DNA of 64,000 nucleotides from Mikania micrantha (taxonomy: Eukaryota > Streptophyta > Magnoliopsida > Asterales > Asteraceae): NCBI GenBank assembly GCA_009363875.1, contig CM018680.1, positions 120,167,027 through 120,231,026 of the forward strand. Reading direction: 5' to 3'. The notes below the pieces were generated by a model, which saw only the letters and a list, made by a program, of their open reading frames with translations, had not been told where the DNA came from and ran no database searches. A program made the position numbers and the translations under genes. Below, piece after piece: positions 45,480 to 56,618 of this stretch; position 1 is the first letter of the stretch; every line of letters starts with the position of its first letter.

Positions 45480-46300
45480 TGATGACTAAATTTCCTCACC
45501 TATGGTCACTTTGATCTGAATCTTCCTAGAGTAGGCTATGACCCAAGCGCAGCTTACGACCCTGGGTGCAAGGAAAACCTCATTTACTATGTTATGGACC
45601 TTCTTGACCATTTACGATCGGTCTGACCCATCTGAAAGTAAATCAAAACTTCCAAACACATATCATATGGAGTAACAACTCCTAACATTCCAATTTTAAC
45701 CTATCAAAACTTGGCGGTGCGCAAAAAAACAATTGTGCTTTAAATCCTTAAATGGGTCAAAAATTGTAGAACCAAGCAATTATTATTCCGACACTTCAAG
45801 AACTCATTTCATTCATCCACATACATATCATATGGATTTTTATCATGTTTAGATCATAAAATATCAAACTCAAGATATAAATTCACACAGAAAATAATAT
45901 ATTATTTTCCCTTAAAAGGGACATTTCTACACATATGATCAAATTTAATGCCATCACTAGCACCTATGGCGAATTATCACACTATAATTGATATATTCTA
46001 TCAATTGGCTCATCTGATTACCTCCACTCAAGTGGTTTAACAATTTAAACTCCTGGCTCATCAGGTTATCCGCACTCTAATGGTTTAATTGATTAATTCA
46101 TCGGCTTATTCGACAATCCACTTCCTTGTGGTATAATACTCAACCACCGGCTCATATGGCTTTTTTATGCAAAGTATGTTGCATAACACATTAAAGCATA
46201 ACTATTCGTATTGAAACTTAACACACACACATACTAACGGATATTTCCATTGAAAAAGTTCCGATAACTAAGTTCCATCCAAATCAAGAAGACACTTTCT
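45480..46300. mobile_element. Diverged LTR fragment related to the solo LTR at 4943
   Basis: Shares, in order, ACATACATATCATATGG, TTTATCATGTTTAGATCATA, TATTTTCCCTTAA, GTGGTTTAA and (A/C)TCCGGCTCAT-like motifs with 5270-5440 and 7900-8110. Substitutions are many. It is cut at about 46300 by a TA tract and the next foldback element. No termini visible. Confidence 0.65.
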
Positions 46301-46328
<28 letters not shown>

Positions 46329-46331
<3 letters not shown>

Positions 46332-47340
46332 AAGGGATCATATAATAACCCACTCTAATTGAGAAAATTCTATAACTCAAATCCAATGGTTCAAATTTCC
46401 AAAATTTAATCTAACGGTGACATGTGTCACTAATTAACTTTTAATACAAAAGGACATTATGGTCTTTTGTGTTAATTACAAAAATCAGATTTAATATAAG
46501 AGTGACAAGTGTCACACTCTTAAAAAACCATCTATTTTCCTATTTTTTAAATTAAAGTTCCCCCCTTGATTTTTATACACTTATAACTTTTTCGTATTAT
46601 GTTATTTTTTTATAAAAATTACACCATTAAACTCGTCATATTTTTCTCGTTAATTTCATTATAGTCATGCCAAATTTTTTTTCGAGCGTTCTTAATTACA
46701 CTAATGTAAAAAACATAAGTACAATAATTTTTCTCTTTTTTCAAAAATTTTCCATCAAAATTTTTTTCTCTCATCTTAAATATATATTACAAATTTATTT
46801 TTTATTATAAAATTTAGTTAATTATATAAATTTATATCAAATAAAATAAAAAGTTAAATAATTGTAACGTAAAAAAAATAATAAGTTACAACTCGTTACA
46901 TCAGTGTAACGACTCGTTACATCAGTGTAATTATAAACACTTTAAAAAAATTCTGCTCGTTACATCATTGTAATTAGGAACACTTTGAATAAATTCAGCT
47001 CGTTACATCAGTGTAATTACGAACTTGAAAAAATTCAGCTCGTTACATCAGTGTAATTTCGAAAACTTTAAAATTTTTTGACAAAACTATACTTGAATTA
47101 AAGATAAAAATGTGACAAATTTAATGGTGTAATTTTTTTTTAAAAAATAATAATGTATATAAAAGTTACGAAGGTTTAAAAAATTTGGGGATAAACTTTG
47201 ATTTTAAAAATCAAATCAAGTACACCTCACAAATCTCCAAAATACCATTAAAGAAATCTCAACCAATCATTTTTCTCAGATTTAATATGGATCACACATT
47301 TCAAATTCATTAAATTAGACAAACAATCAATAGATATTAT
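46329..47340. mobile_element. TA-flanked foldback element 3, right end eroded
   Basis: Starts GGGAAGGGATCATATAATAA directly after a (TA)n run. The left-arm block ATAAAAATTACACCATTAAA has its mirror on the right as TTTAATGGTGTAATTTT, and CGTTACATCAGTGTAATT units are repeated in the centre. The right terminus with its TA tract is missing, so the end is approximate. Confidence 0.65.
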
Positions 47341-47399
47341 AGAGAGAAACCTACGCCCCATTTGTGGTGCACGCATATAATGTATATATGTGTGGGTCA

Positions 47400-47620
47400 T
47401 CAAGGGGCTAAAGTAAAATTGCACTAATTTTAATGTTATTTTACTTGTTATGTTAAAATAACGTTAAAAGTGTTAGGATGATTAACTTCAAACAACTATG
47501 AGCCGGGGACTCTTTCGGAGCAGCCTCTGTATCTCAACTGGGATAGGGGTAAGATTTGTGTCCATCTTTCCCCCAGACCCTACTGAAAAGTGGGAATATA
47601 CTGGATAAGCTTGTTTATAT
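47400..47620 (+). mobile_element. SINE-like repeat, second copy
   Basis: AAAATTGCACTAATTTTAA, GAGCCGGGGACT, GCAGCCTCTGTATCTC and AAGTGGGAATATACTG run parallel to 34085-34295. The tRNA-like 5' part is not recognisable here, so this copy is probably 5' truncated. Confidence 0.55.
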
Positions 47621-48846
47621 ATAGTAATTTGTCAACACTTGCACACAATTTGAGTAACATTTGTGTTTTTAAGATGACATCCGGGAAAGTTGTAGGGCTT
47701 GAATAAAAGTGACACATAAACATTGAAAATTAATTGCTTGAGAAAGTGGTTAAGTCTCAACTTTAACTTTCTTGCCTCGTCTTCTTTTTCGACCTCCAAC
47801 CAGTTTACTATTCGTATATGACACTATCAAAATAAATTTTAATTTATTATAAATGTATAATGTTGCCACAAAAACTTAACACAAGGACTGTGATATAGCT
47901 TGTGAGCAGTGCAAGGTCCACCACAAGTTAGACTAAGTTGATTGTGGTTGTGTGTTGAGAGTAAAGTGTTTCTCCTGGATTGCAGATGCCCCTTCTCGTT
48001 TAATTGCTTGGTATATATAGTGGGTTCCATCTGAAACCTTAGATCATCAACGTTCTTCTTTGGATAGTTTGTTACATACAGTCCAGGACTGATCTGATTG
48101 ATTTGGCTTCTTTCTCTTTTTTTTTGTGAAAATGTTTGTCTTTATAGTTGACATTTGTCATCTGACATTGTTATTGTCTTCTTCTTCTTCTGGGTCATGA
48201 GGTAAGCAACACTTTTGTCTTTTATCACTTTGGACCATTCGCAAATAAGCTAAGTATGGGTTGTGTAGGTTCTTAGTTATGTATGGCTTTGACTAGTCAA
48301 CAATTGGTTCCTTTGGCCTTAGCGAGTCGTGGTTCGTAGGGATTGGCTCCATTTGGACATCCAGCCGCGGCTTGTGTCATGGGTTGTGAACTGTTGTCTT
48401 ATTCTTTGCTTCAGCCGCGGTCTTCTTGTTTGGAGGTCCATCAGATGCTGCACATGATTGGTTAGGTTGGAGGTACTGTCCGTGGCCCTTGCTTTTCCTA
48501 GCCGCAGCCCATGCTTCTTCCCCAGCCACGGCCCCTGCTTCTTCCCCAAGTTGCGGTTTACCCTTTCTTCCTTCTGTCACGGTTATTTAGGAGGATCCCC
48601 ATCATATAATATTTTCAAGTTTGATTGAGGTTTGAAAAATGTTATTGTCATGTTTAATTCAGGGATAAAAGAACAACGTTATATAATGATTAAAAGAATT
48701 AGGTGTGTTTTGAATATAATATGTATTAACTGTCTTGTTTTGAAAAGAATTAAGAGTAACGTTATATCTTGTTTGGCATCATGCATTGCTATTAAAATAC
48801 AATATTGCTATAATGATTGATATGTGTAAGTTTGCGTATGCCATAA
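47621..48846. other. Non-coding DNA with a short GC-rich repeat tract
   Basis: No supported gene. At 48490-48560 the motif AGCC(G/A)C(A/G)GCCC followed by TGCTTCTTCCCC recurs about every 24 bp. It yields short Gly/Lys-rich open frames on the minus strand that are repeat products. Confidence 0.5.
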
Positions 48847-48859
48847 AAATATTACACAC

Positions 48860-49096
48860 CAAAGAGACATTGTCTCAATGGTACTCAGGGATTCTTCCAA
48901 ATGGGAGGTCTTGGGTTGAAATATCTCCCGTAGCGAAAAAGTGGTCTGAGGGGGGTCAGAGAGTTTTTCCAGTGGGGTTTTCTCCTAGGATGGTTGTGGT
49001 GGCTCATGGGAGGTTCAGGTAACTAGACTTTGGTGACATGGCCTGGAAACAGTGGGTTCACACGATTGAGATCTTCGCCATTCAAAAAAAATATAT
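48860..49096 (+). mobile_element. tRNA-derived SINE with 13-bp target duplication
   Basis: The promoter box A-like TGTCTCAATGGTA (about 48870) and box B-like GGGTTGAAATATC (about 48912) are spaced as in tRNA genes. The body ends in an A-rich tail (ATTCAAAAAAAATAT). AAATATTACACAC flanks it at 48847-48859 and 49097-49109, a perfect long duplication as made by LINE-driven retroposition. Confidence 0.88.
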
Positions 49097-49164
49097 AAAT
49101 ATTACACACATTTAGTCATGGGTAAGTTTCTCAGTTGCATTTACACGTGTGTTAGCTTTACCAT

Positions 49165-49895
49165 TAGGGGCGGCCCGGGAACCCAACCCCTGTCCCGGGC
49201 CCATTTTTTTAGGGGGCACAATTTTTTTGACGTATACGTATATACAGAGATTCATGTAAACGAGAACCAACAAGTTATAGATAACGAAAAGGAACTATTT
49301 ATAAAAACAAGGTTTAATACTTACAAAAAGTAATTCACTATAAAGCATGAGAAGTTACTTTTATGTCATTTAAATCAGTAGTGTTCATTTGTTTGATTTA
49401 GGTTTTCATTCTATCCAAAAACCAAACCAAAGTCAAGAAGTGGTTCGGTTAAGTTTTGGTTAATACCAAACAAACCGAATAAACTGATTAAAAACCAAAT
49501 AAACCGGTTACAAACCGAATTCAACCAAATAAACATGTTAAAAACCGAATAAATTGAATTTTATCTTATATAGTGTTTATAAAATAATAATTTTAAATCT
49601 GAATTAGGTTTAATCGATTAACTGAATAAACCAAACAAACCAAATTCAAACTAAAATGGAACCGATAACCGAACCGAAAACCGAAATTCAGAATTCGGAT
49701 ACGATTAGAAACCTAATTTGGAACTCAGATATGGTTGGAAACCAAACCGTAAACCAAATTCAAAATTCGTTTTTTTATTTACAAATACGATTCGGTTTTC
49801 GATTTTTTGGAACAACTCTAATTTAGTATTTTTATTCAATAGGAGCCTTTTTTTCACGGCTCGTCACGGCCTCTCAATCCTTAAGGCCGCCCCTG
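49165..49895. mobile_element. Non-autonomous hAT element, 731 bp
   Basis: Termini TAGGGGCGGCCC and AAGGCCGCCCCTG are inverted repeats of hAT type. Perfect 8-bp target duplication TTTACCAT at 49157-49164 and 49896-49903. The centre (49390-49800) is a degenerate array of AAACCGAATAAAC-like units. No transposase. Confidence 0.92.
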
Positions 49896-49903
49896 TTTAC
49901 CAT

Positions 49904-51120
49904 TCCAATCCGGCCCACATGCAGATAACTTGCTAGTTGTTACCCGTTTATAATCAAAGAGGACAGAAGAAAGATCAAATTTTTTTAACAGTGTAATTAA
50001 TTTGAGAATCATTTACATTTATATGATTTTCATACAAAATAATGATTTTCCGATTGGTTGTCGCCGTATTTAAGGCGGATGAATTGAAGGGGGTGCCGCT
50101 CATTCGCCTCGATTTTCATATCTTTAATTCCCATTCCAATTGTGGTGATGATGTTCTTGGCCCTGATGTTCCTCTTTTCCTTTTTTTTTTTTTTTTTTTT
50201 TTTCGATCTCCACCGATCAACATAGTGTTCTTATAGTGATATTATAAGACGTTTTCAACTATATCTAAATGTCACCTAAACTCATCTCGCGTCGTCTGTC
50301 TGTGTGGTTACATTTCATTTGACCTAATCAGTTTGTTATGTATAAGCTTTCGATCGAACACCTCATCAAACCTTTAGATTCCTAGATAGCTTAGAATTAA
50401 TAATTACCTTCTCAGCGAAGTGCATAAGTGCATTGCATTGCATTGTATGCAAAGCTATATGCATAAGTCAACCTTAAAAAAACACTTGTGTCCCATATCT
50501 CAATACACCCAAATAACATAACCCGATACTTTTAATAACTTTTAATTTGTATTTGATCGAATTAGTTTGAAAGATTCAAATAGATGACTGATATATTAGA
50601 AGAAGAAACATCTTGGTATACCTGGCAAAATGGGCGAGTTGGGTCAGGTTGGGTAACGGATTAGAATGGGTTCGGATCAGGATGGGTGCGGGTTAGAACG
50701 GGTTTTAAGCAGAATCAGTTTGGGTCTAAATGGATTGTTCTTAAAAAACATCAATTTAGTTTAACTTGATATGTGTTATAAATAAACAAATAGTCTTTTT
50801 AGATAATTTTTAGTGTTTTTCTCATCAAATATGTTTAATCATATTTAAATGTTTTAATCCATTGCATTTACATAGTGTTTTGGCTACCCATTTTGACCCA
50901 CATTGTGTTTAAGTGCTACCCATCTCAACCCATTCAATATTATAATGTTACTCATTTCAACTCATTATACTACACATTTCCTTTGATATGGGTAAAAATT
51001 GACATCTCTAATCCTGGCCACACGGGCAGATAAATGGGGAGAAAAAAACTCAATTAAAAAATAAACCTCAAATAAAAAACTCATTATTTTGTAAATCTTT
51101 TGTTCATTCATTTTTTTTAT
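49904..51120. other. Non-coding region with a T23 tract and a MITE-like stretch
   Basis: A run of 23 T lies at 50181-50203. At 50620-51015 TGGCAAAATGGGCGAGTTGG and repeated GGGTT.GGGT motifs on the left, and ACCCATTTTGACCC on the right, suggest an old MITE, but termini and target duplication are not clear. No gene seen. Confidence 0.5.
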
Positions 51121-51136
51121 CATATATATATATATA

Positions 51137-51824
51137 GGGGCGATTATTGTACAAAGAAAATTAACGTGAGAAGCGTATGAAGCCACCAGAATGCGCCACA
51201 TGTAATCTGGGTAAGGGGTAAAATGGTCCGTGTAAAATTACAGACCGTGCTTAATAAAATTACAGACTGACATTTAACACCTATAATCAAGAACCACCGG
51301 TATAATCACGGACCGCATTATATAAATATCACGGACCGTAATTTAACATTCATAATCAAAGACGAATCGTATAAATCACGTACTAGATAATCACGGACCG
51401 TGTTATATAAAAATTACTAACCGTCATTTTAAATGCATAATCAATAACGAAGTACATAATTACATACCAATAATCACGGACCAAACTTAAAATTACGGAC
51501 CACATGAAAAAATTGAAAAAAAACTATAGCAATGTCATAATCAAATTAAAGACAATAAAATTCTCAATTTTATGGTGCAATTTTTTTTAAAAAATAATTA
51601 AGTACCTAAAAGTTATTCAATTTTAAAAAACTGGTGAAACTTGATTACCCACAAAAAAGTCAACTAGAGTAGGCTATTTCTTTTTTGTCCTTTCAGCTTT
51701 AATTCACGCAAGTTTTTAGGAGAAATTGAGGACCACAAGATCTTAACCATTGATTAATTTGATCAAAGGCTTAGAATCCTTCTTATCCTTCTCACCAAAT
51801 AACCATTTGTATTGGAACCGTCTC
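51137..51824. mobile_element. TA-flanked element 4 (mixed ends)
   Basis: Lies between TA tracts (about 51123-51136 and 51825-51845). The left end GGGGCGATTATTGTACAAAG resembles foldback element 2, whereas the right end read inward begins GGAGACGGTTCCAATAC. ATCACGGACCGT-like units recur about six times at 51300-51500. The core ATGGTGCAATTTTTTTTAAA is present in the right half. The mixed ends suggest recombination between two relatives. Confidence 0.6.
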
Positions 51825-51845
51825 CTATATATATATATATATATA

Positions 51846-53154
51846 GGGAAATGTTCCATTGGTAACCCACTCCAAGTGTGATAACCTTTTAACTACATTT
51901 GGTTGATTCTTGAAATAATGTGTTTTAATTAAGTGGTTCATATTAAATCTAGAAAAAATATGTGGATAAGATTTGTTTAAGGGTATTTTTGACATTTGGT
52001 GGGGTGTACTTGATTCTTTTTTTAAAAAAAGTTTACCCCCAATTTTTTAAACATTCATAACTTTTATATACATTATTATTTTTTTATAAAAATTTCACCA
52101 TTATATTTGTCACTTTTTTATCTTTAATTCAAGTATAATTTTGTCAAAATTTTTTAAAATTTTCGTAATTTGCACTGATGCAGCGACGTTTTACACTGAT
52201 GCAACGACGTTTTACACTGATGCAACGACGTTTTACACTGACGTAACGAAATGCATTTTTTATACTGATTTGACATTTGGTGGGGTGTACTTGATTCTTT
52301 TTTTATAAAAAGTTTACCCCCAATTTTTTAAACACTCATAACTTTTATATACATTATTATTTTTTTATAAAAATTTCACCATTAAATTTGTCACATTTTT
52401 ATCTTTAATTCAAGTATAATTTTGTCAAATTTTTTTAAAATTTTCGTAATTTGCACTGATGCGGCGACGTTTTACATTGATGCAACGACGTTTTGCACTG
52501 ATTTAACGAAATGCATTTTTTTACACTGATGTAATCACAATGATGTAATGAGCTGAATGTTTACAAAGTTTTCGTAATTACACTGATGTAAGGAGCTGGA
52601 TTTTTTCAAAGTGTTCTTAATTTTTTAAAATATTAATGAACTAATTCTTGTAATAAAAAATAATTTGTAACAAGATGGAAAGATTTTACGTTGGTGTAAT
52701 TGCAAACGCTCGAAAAAATGAGAGAAAATTACGAACGCTAAAAATAATTAGTAAAACATTTTACAGATGGAAAGATTTTTAAAGAACGAGAGAAAATTAT
52801 TGTATTTATTGTTCGTTACGTTGGTGTAATTACGAACGCTCGAAAAAAAATAAAAAAAAATTGGCATGACTATTATGGAATTAACGAGAAAAATATAACG
52901 ACTTTAATGGTGTAATTTTTATAAAAAAATAACATAGTATAAAAAAGTTATAAGTATATGAAAAACAAGGGACAAACTTTGATTTAAAAAAAGAAAAATT
53001 GATAGATTTTTAAGAGTGTGATATGGTTAGAAATAAAAAGTCCATAATACACTCATTTAAGCAAAAAAGAATCTATGATATGGGTGAATCTGATTGGCTT
53101 AAATGGGTTAATAGGTTATCACAAATATGGTGGGTTCTTATTTGAACCAAATCC
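51846..53154. mobile_element. TA-flanked foldback element 5, 1309 bp
   Basis: The left end GGGAAATGTTCCATTGGTAA with AACCCACTCC is mirrored on the right by GGTGGGTTCTTATTTGAACC and AAATCC. TA runs lie on both sides. Inside are a 281-bp direct duplication and a 21-bp array. The core TAAAAATTTCACCATTA is present in both halves, inverted. Confidence 0.75.
51991..52552. repeat. 281-bp direct duplication plus 21-bp tandem array
   Basis: GACATTTGGTGGGGTGTACT begins at 51991 and again at 52272, and sequence after each copy is nearly the same. Within each copy the unit CACTGATGCAACGACGTTTTA (21 bp) is repeated two to four times. The array expanded before or after the duplication, since copy numbers differ. 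Confidence 0.88.
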
Positions 53155-53172
53155 TATATATATATATATATA

Positions 53173-53550
53173 GGATTGTGATCAAATAATAACTCACTCT
53201 TAAAGCAATAACCCAATAACTTTGCCAAAATGAAGCCGAATCTTGAATTTTTTTTTGAACATCATTGTAATACAATTAGAACACTACGTTCTTTTATAAG
53301 TTTGTGAAAATTCATAACCGTTTAAGAGATATCATCGTTGTAAGTTTTTGACAAAAACAGTTACAGTGTTGTAACTCAAAAACTTACAACGATGATATCT
53401 CTTAAACGGTTATGAATTTTCACAAAATCATAAAAGAACATAGTTTCTAATTGTGTTACAATGATGTTAAAAAAATTAAAGATTCGACTTCATTTTGGCA
53501 AAGTTATTGGGTTATCGCTTTAAGAGTGAGTTATTATTTGAACACTTCCC
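53173..53550. mobile_element. TA-flanked foldback element 6, near-perfect hairpin, 378 bp
   Basis: The left arm GGATTGTGATCAAATAATAA with CTCACTCTTAAAGC is mirrored by the right arm GAGTGAGTTATTATTTGAAC. CTTACAACGATGATATCTC mirrors its partner next to the centre, where the loop is about 20 bp at 53350. Only a few mismatches occur over about 180 bp per arm. Confidence 0.92.
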
Positions 53551-53564
53551 TGTATATATACATA

Positions 53565-54559
53565 GGATTGGGATCAAATACTAACTCATACTTAGGGCAA
53601 TAACCCATTAACTCTCTTTACCCAATCATAAATAAACACATGGATTTTTCTTTTATTATTTGATAAGGGTAAATTAGTAATTTGTTTTATGTACTAACTT
53701 ACCCCATCTTTTTTTATTACATCCATAACTTTTTTATACTATAATAATTTTTTATAAAAATTGCACCATTTTACTCGTCTTATTTTTCTCTTTAATTCCG
53801 TTATAGTCTTGACTAGGTTTTTTTATTTTTTTCGGATGTTTGTATTTACACCAATGTAACAAGTATAAAAATAACAAATTATTTGGAGCGAGTTGTAACG
53901 AATTTGGGTTTACATTGTTGTAGAATATATAGGGTTTACGTTTAAGAGTGTAAACGAGCCAAGCCGATCCCGAGCTAGTTAATTACGTTATATTCTTGAC
54001 TACGTTTTTTTATTTTTTCCGGATACTCCAAAATTCGTTATATCATAATTAACGAGCATCCGGAAAAAATAAAAAACCTAGTCAAGAATATAACGTAATT
54101 AACGAACTCAGGATCGGCTTGACTCGTTTACACTCTTAAACTTAACCCCTATTTATTATACAACAATGTAAACCCAAATTCGTTACAACTCGTTACAAAT
54201 AATTTGTTAGTTTTATACTTATTACATTGGTGTAAATACGAACATCCGAAAAAAAATAAAAAAACCTAGTCAAGACTATAAAGGAATTAAAGAGAAAAGT
54301 AAGACGAGTAAAATGGTGCAATTTTTATAAAAAAATATTATAGTATAGAAAAGTTATGGATGTATAAAAAGGATGGGCTAAATTATTTAATATAGCAAAT
54401 TATATTAATACCCTTATTCCATTTTCTTTCAAATCAATTACATTATTATATTATAGTTTAATGTCAACCATTAGATAAGCATCTTGTAATTTGATCATTA
54501 AATATGGTGAGGTTAATGGGTTATTGCTCTATCCTAAGGTTAGCATTAGAACCCTTCCC
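53565..54559. mobile_element. TA-flanked foldback element 7, 995 bp
   Basis: The left GGATTGGGATCAAATACTAA mirrors the right GGTTAGCATTAGAACCCTTCCC loosely at the tip and strongly further in. ATTGCACCATTTTACTCGTC mirrors GACGAGTAAAATGGTGCAAT, and ACAATGTAAACCCAAATTCG mirrors its partner. The centre is near 54040, where TTATATTCTTGACTACG and CGGATACTCC are mirrored. Confidence 0.88.
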
Positions 54560-54569
54560 TATATACATA

Positions 54570-54605
<36 letters not shown>

Positions 54606-54608
<3 letters not shown>

Positions 54609-54853
54609 GATGGTTCATTTGTTAACCCTTCCTTGTTGCGTTAACCGAATAACTACATCTTATTACATTAGGGCACACATTAAAGTAAATCTATAGGTTG
54701 TGGTTTTTTCTTATTTTTTTATTAATGTAAGTGGACCCTACATTAATTAAAAAAGAGAAAAACCACAACATTTAGATTTACTTTAGTGTGGGTCCCAAAG
54801 TAATAAGATGTAGTTATTCGGTTAACGCAACAAGGAAGGTTAACATTTGATCC
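54606..54853. mobile_element. TA-flanked foldback element 8, about 250 bp
   Basis: GGGGATGGTTCATTTGTTAA followed by CCCTTCCTTGTTGCGTTAAC is mirrored by GTTAACGCAACAAGGAAGG and TTAACATTTGATCC. AAGTAAATCTA with GTGGTTTTT is mirrored around a centre near 54735. Termini match element 1 (27783), but the arms differ inside. Confidence 0.9.
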
Positions 54854-54867
54854 TTTATATATATATA

Positions 54868-55290
54868 GGGGATGGTTCCTTTGTTAACCCTCCTTTATTG
54901 CGAGAACCCGTGTCAACCCGGCATTTTTTGCCCGAATCTTTGTTTTCTTCTTTTCATGGTTTTTGTTATACATAAATAGGGGGTTTATTTTTTGTGTTTT
55001 TGTTAATTAATCACCGTTTAGAAATTATTTACAACTGTAAGTAAGTGTATGTACTTACATTAAGTGTAGTACAGTAAATCAAATTATAATACAAATAAAC
55101 GTTAAAAATATTATCCTATTAAAATCATATTAAAGATAAAATACATTAATCTATATGATGTAATTCTTTTCAAAAAATATTATCGTATAAAAAGGTTATA
55201 AACAATTTTTAAAAAGATATAGAAATTGGTAAAAGTTAAAAAATATTATCCTATTATACCCTTTTCTATTTTTTCCGACAATTTAATTTT
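54868..55290. mobile_element. TA-flanked foldback element 9, left arm only
   Basis: GGGGATGGTTCCTTTGTTAA and the following 190 bp, including TTTTTGCCCGAATCTTTG, ATACATAAATAGG and TCACCGTTTAGAA, match the left arm of element 1. The mirror arm is absent after about 55066. The core-like ATGATGTAATTCTTTTCAAA follows at about 55155. The right end is truncated. Confidence 0.75.
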
Positions 55291-56599
55291 AATTATTTAC
55301 AATTAAAATGCTGAAATTTCATATTATTATTTTTTTTGAAAAAGAAAAACTCTTTTCAAAAGATTCATTCCGTATACAGATTAGAAATAGGTAACAGTTA
55401 CAAAGCATAATTAACACGAAATTAACGTCACATTGACCGATCTATTCCTTGCTACCTCCACCATAATAACAATAACAATAAGAATAACAATAACAATAAC
55501 AATAATAATATTAATTTACTTGATCATCTTGACCTGTATTATATTAAGGTGTTACCTATCTCGATACATTATATGTCATAAGTTTACCCATCTTAACCCA
55601 AAATATCATAATTCTTTACCCAAATCTATCAATTTATCTTGCTATTTGTCAAGATTGCGAGGTCTACTAACAAACCAATTTATTAGCTTTTACATTGGAT
55701 CATATGAATATAAACTTTATATGATGATACTTCTATAAACAACAGATTACTAATGTTTTTTTAGATAGCAAATTATTATGGTACTTAGTGAACAAATTGA
55801 TGCTAACGGGTTTCGAAGGAGGGTATGGAAATGTCTTTTTGGAATCCATTTGGGAATTTTTTGGCAATCATAAATGTTACATATAGGGAAAAATGTTTAA
55901 TAATATTTTATTTTTAAAACATACGAATGAGCCGGCAAGGTCCTAAAAGTGATGTAGAGGTGGGGAGGGGTTTGAATTCATCCAATTCGGGAGTTGTGTC
56001 GGGTTTTAGATGCTACATTTTGGTCTCTAATAATGAGACGGATAGGTGTTGGTAAAGGAGGTTCGTATGCACATTAATTTGATTTTTTTATACACACCAT
56101 GGAATTGGTTCGTTCCAAGGAAGGTTTATATTTTGGCAATCAAATTCTAACATGGGTCAATTCGATTGATAAAGGTTTAAGGTTTGGATGTTCCATCTTT
56201 GTTTTGTCCATCTTTTGTGGGACCGGTCATCGCCATCGGTGGATCATGTTTTTGGATTGTTTGCCTTGGCTTCATAAAGATATAGTGTGCGATTGAGATA
56301 TTAACAAAACATGAGAGATCAACGTTGATTTTTTTTTCGAATTAAAAATAAATATTTTTTTTAATTAAAACATAACTAATTGATAACTAAGACGAAAAAG
56401 TTTGGATAAAAATACACAAAAAATATATATATATTTTTAATCAACCTAATTAATAACCACAACAATTGTGACCAGTTTCCTATTTTTTATCACTTGCAAT
56501 AATATTTTGAAGTAAAAAAATTTTAAATAATGATAAGAATTTGTTTGAAATATTATGATAAATGAGGGAAAATAAATAAATAAAAACACATAGATACAT
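55291..56599. other. AT-rich DNA between the foldback cluster and the gypsy element
   Basis: No supported gene. An ATAACAATAACAATAA-type microsatellite lies at 55465-55510. The 65-codon open frame at 56099-56296 has a balanced composition but matches no family I know and lacks splice or promoter context. Confidence 0.5.
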
Positions 56600-56618
56600 T
56601 GTGACAACTAGCACCAAA

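Noticed and set aside
50181..50203. T23 run read as the poly-A tail of a minus-strand retroposon
   Set aside because: No retroposon body, tRNA boxes or target duplication could be identified next to it.
56099..56296. 65-codon open frame with plausible composition
   Set aside because: No recognisable family, no splice or promoter context; not enough to call a gene.
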